From JAWWAH01 sp033721415 (GTDB lineage: Bacteria; Patescibacteriota; Minisyncoccia; Spechtbacterales; 2-12-FULL-38-22), in contig JAWWAH010000050.1 in NCBI GenBank assembly GCA_033721415.1, positions 1-5,894 of the forward strand: a stretch of 5,894 nt of DNA. The letters run 5' to 3'. Every line of letters begins with the position of its first letter. The stretch's first letter is position 1. A model generated the notes under the pieces. That model saw only the letters and a list, made by a program, of their open reading frames with translations, was not told the origin of the DNA and did no database searches. The position numbers and the translations under genes are program-made. Of the stretch, positions 5,573 through 5,894 are shown piece by piece.

Positions 5573-5894
5573 ATGAACAAGCCAGATATAAAAATACATG
5601 TATTACCTGGCGGAAAAATGCCTGAAAGAAAAACAGAGGGTGCAGTAGGTTTTGACTGTTACTTGCGCGCAATAGTATCCCCAACTGAGATGGATCCAGA
5701 AAATCCACGTCTGCGAAAAACTATTTTTGATTTCACCACTTCGGGGCTTCCGGAAGATATTAATACTAGACATTTTATCAACAATAAAAATGGCGAATGG
5801 GCATATCGCTTAGAGCCAATGAAATCAGTCTTAGTGGGTATAGGTTTTGTAACTGAAATAGATTTTCCTTATTTCTACTGGGTCGCCCCTCGAA
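5573..5894 (+). CDS. dUTPase-like nucleotidohydrolase, 5' part (cut by window end)
   Basis: The first 107 codons are present and the frame is open to the window edge. Residues 8-29 (IHVLPGGKMPER, then TEGAVGFDC) resemble the start and motif 1 of trimeric dUTPases, where the Asp of AGxDL helps bind metal and nucleotide; here it is D28, followed by Cys instead of Leu. Residues 83-107 (MKSVLVGIGFVTEI, then FPYFYWVAPR) resemble the strand leading to motif 2, PRSG, which is cut after the Arg. dUTPase hydrolyses dUTP to dUMP and diphosphate, keeping uracil out of DNA. The stretch between the two motifs is about 35 residues longer than in standard enzymes. Motifs 3-5 lie outside the window, so a dCTP deaminase-type relative is possible. 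The ATG is supported by a good Shine-Dalgarno. Confidence 0.75.
   Translation, partial: MNKPDIKIHVLPGGKMPERKTEGAVGFDCYLRAIVSPTEMDPENPRLRKTIFDFTTSGLPEDINTRHFINNKNGEWAYRLEPMKSVLVGIGFVTEIDFPYFYWVAPR

Overview
The window is AT-rich, compact bacterial DNA. Seven complete protein genes lie on the minus strand and one truncated gene enters from the right on the plus strand. Several features together suggest a member of the Candidate Phyla Radiation (Patescibacteria, perhaps Parcubacteria-like): short intergenic gaps, mostly AT-rich leaders without clear Shine-Dalgarno sequences, a membrane-anchored DsbA paired with a small VKOR, a LemA/HtpX pair, and a CIRCE-controlled groESL with a GGM-tailed GroEL. 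This placement is inferred from gene content and was not tested by phylogeny. Every complete gene ends in TAA or TAG.

Layout from right to left, following minus-strand transcription. (1) At 5573-5894 (+) is the 5' part of a dUTPase-like gene, divergent from the rest. (2) At 5427-3864 (-) are dsbA-like thioredoxin-fold oxidase, VKOR (overlapping dsbA by 53 nt) and a stand-alone receiver-domain response regulator, closed by a hairpin terminator at 3818-3841. The regulator may also have its own promoter inside the end of the VKOR gene. (3) At 3788-1650 (-) is the groES-groEL heat-shock operon. It has a CIRCE operator whose spacer contains a consensus -35 box, and it ends in a strong intrinsic terminator. 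(4) At 1645-116 (-) are lemA and htpX, apparently one transcription unit whose promoter abuts and partly overlaps the groEL terminator. (5) At 1-115 there is no gene, but a large GC-rich imperfect hairpin (21-91) is present.

Functionally the window is about protein quality control and the cell envelope. GroES/GroEL fold cytosolic proteins under probable HrcA control. HtpX is a membrane zinc protease commonly found beside LemA. DsbA and VKOR form an oxidative disulfide-forming pair for exported proteins. The receiver protein has no kinase or output domain in the window.

I see no clearly new multi-gene system here. The best leads are the hairpin at the left edge, the long insertion in the dUTPase-like protein, the CIRCE/promoter geometry and a GGTATAAT-type promoter element shared by several units.
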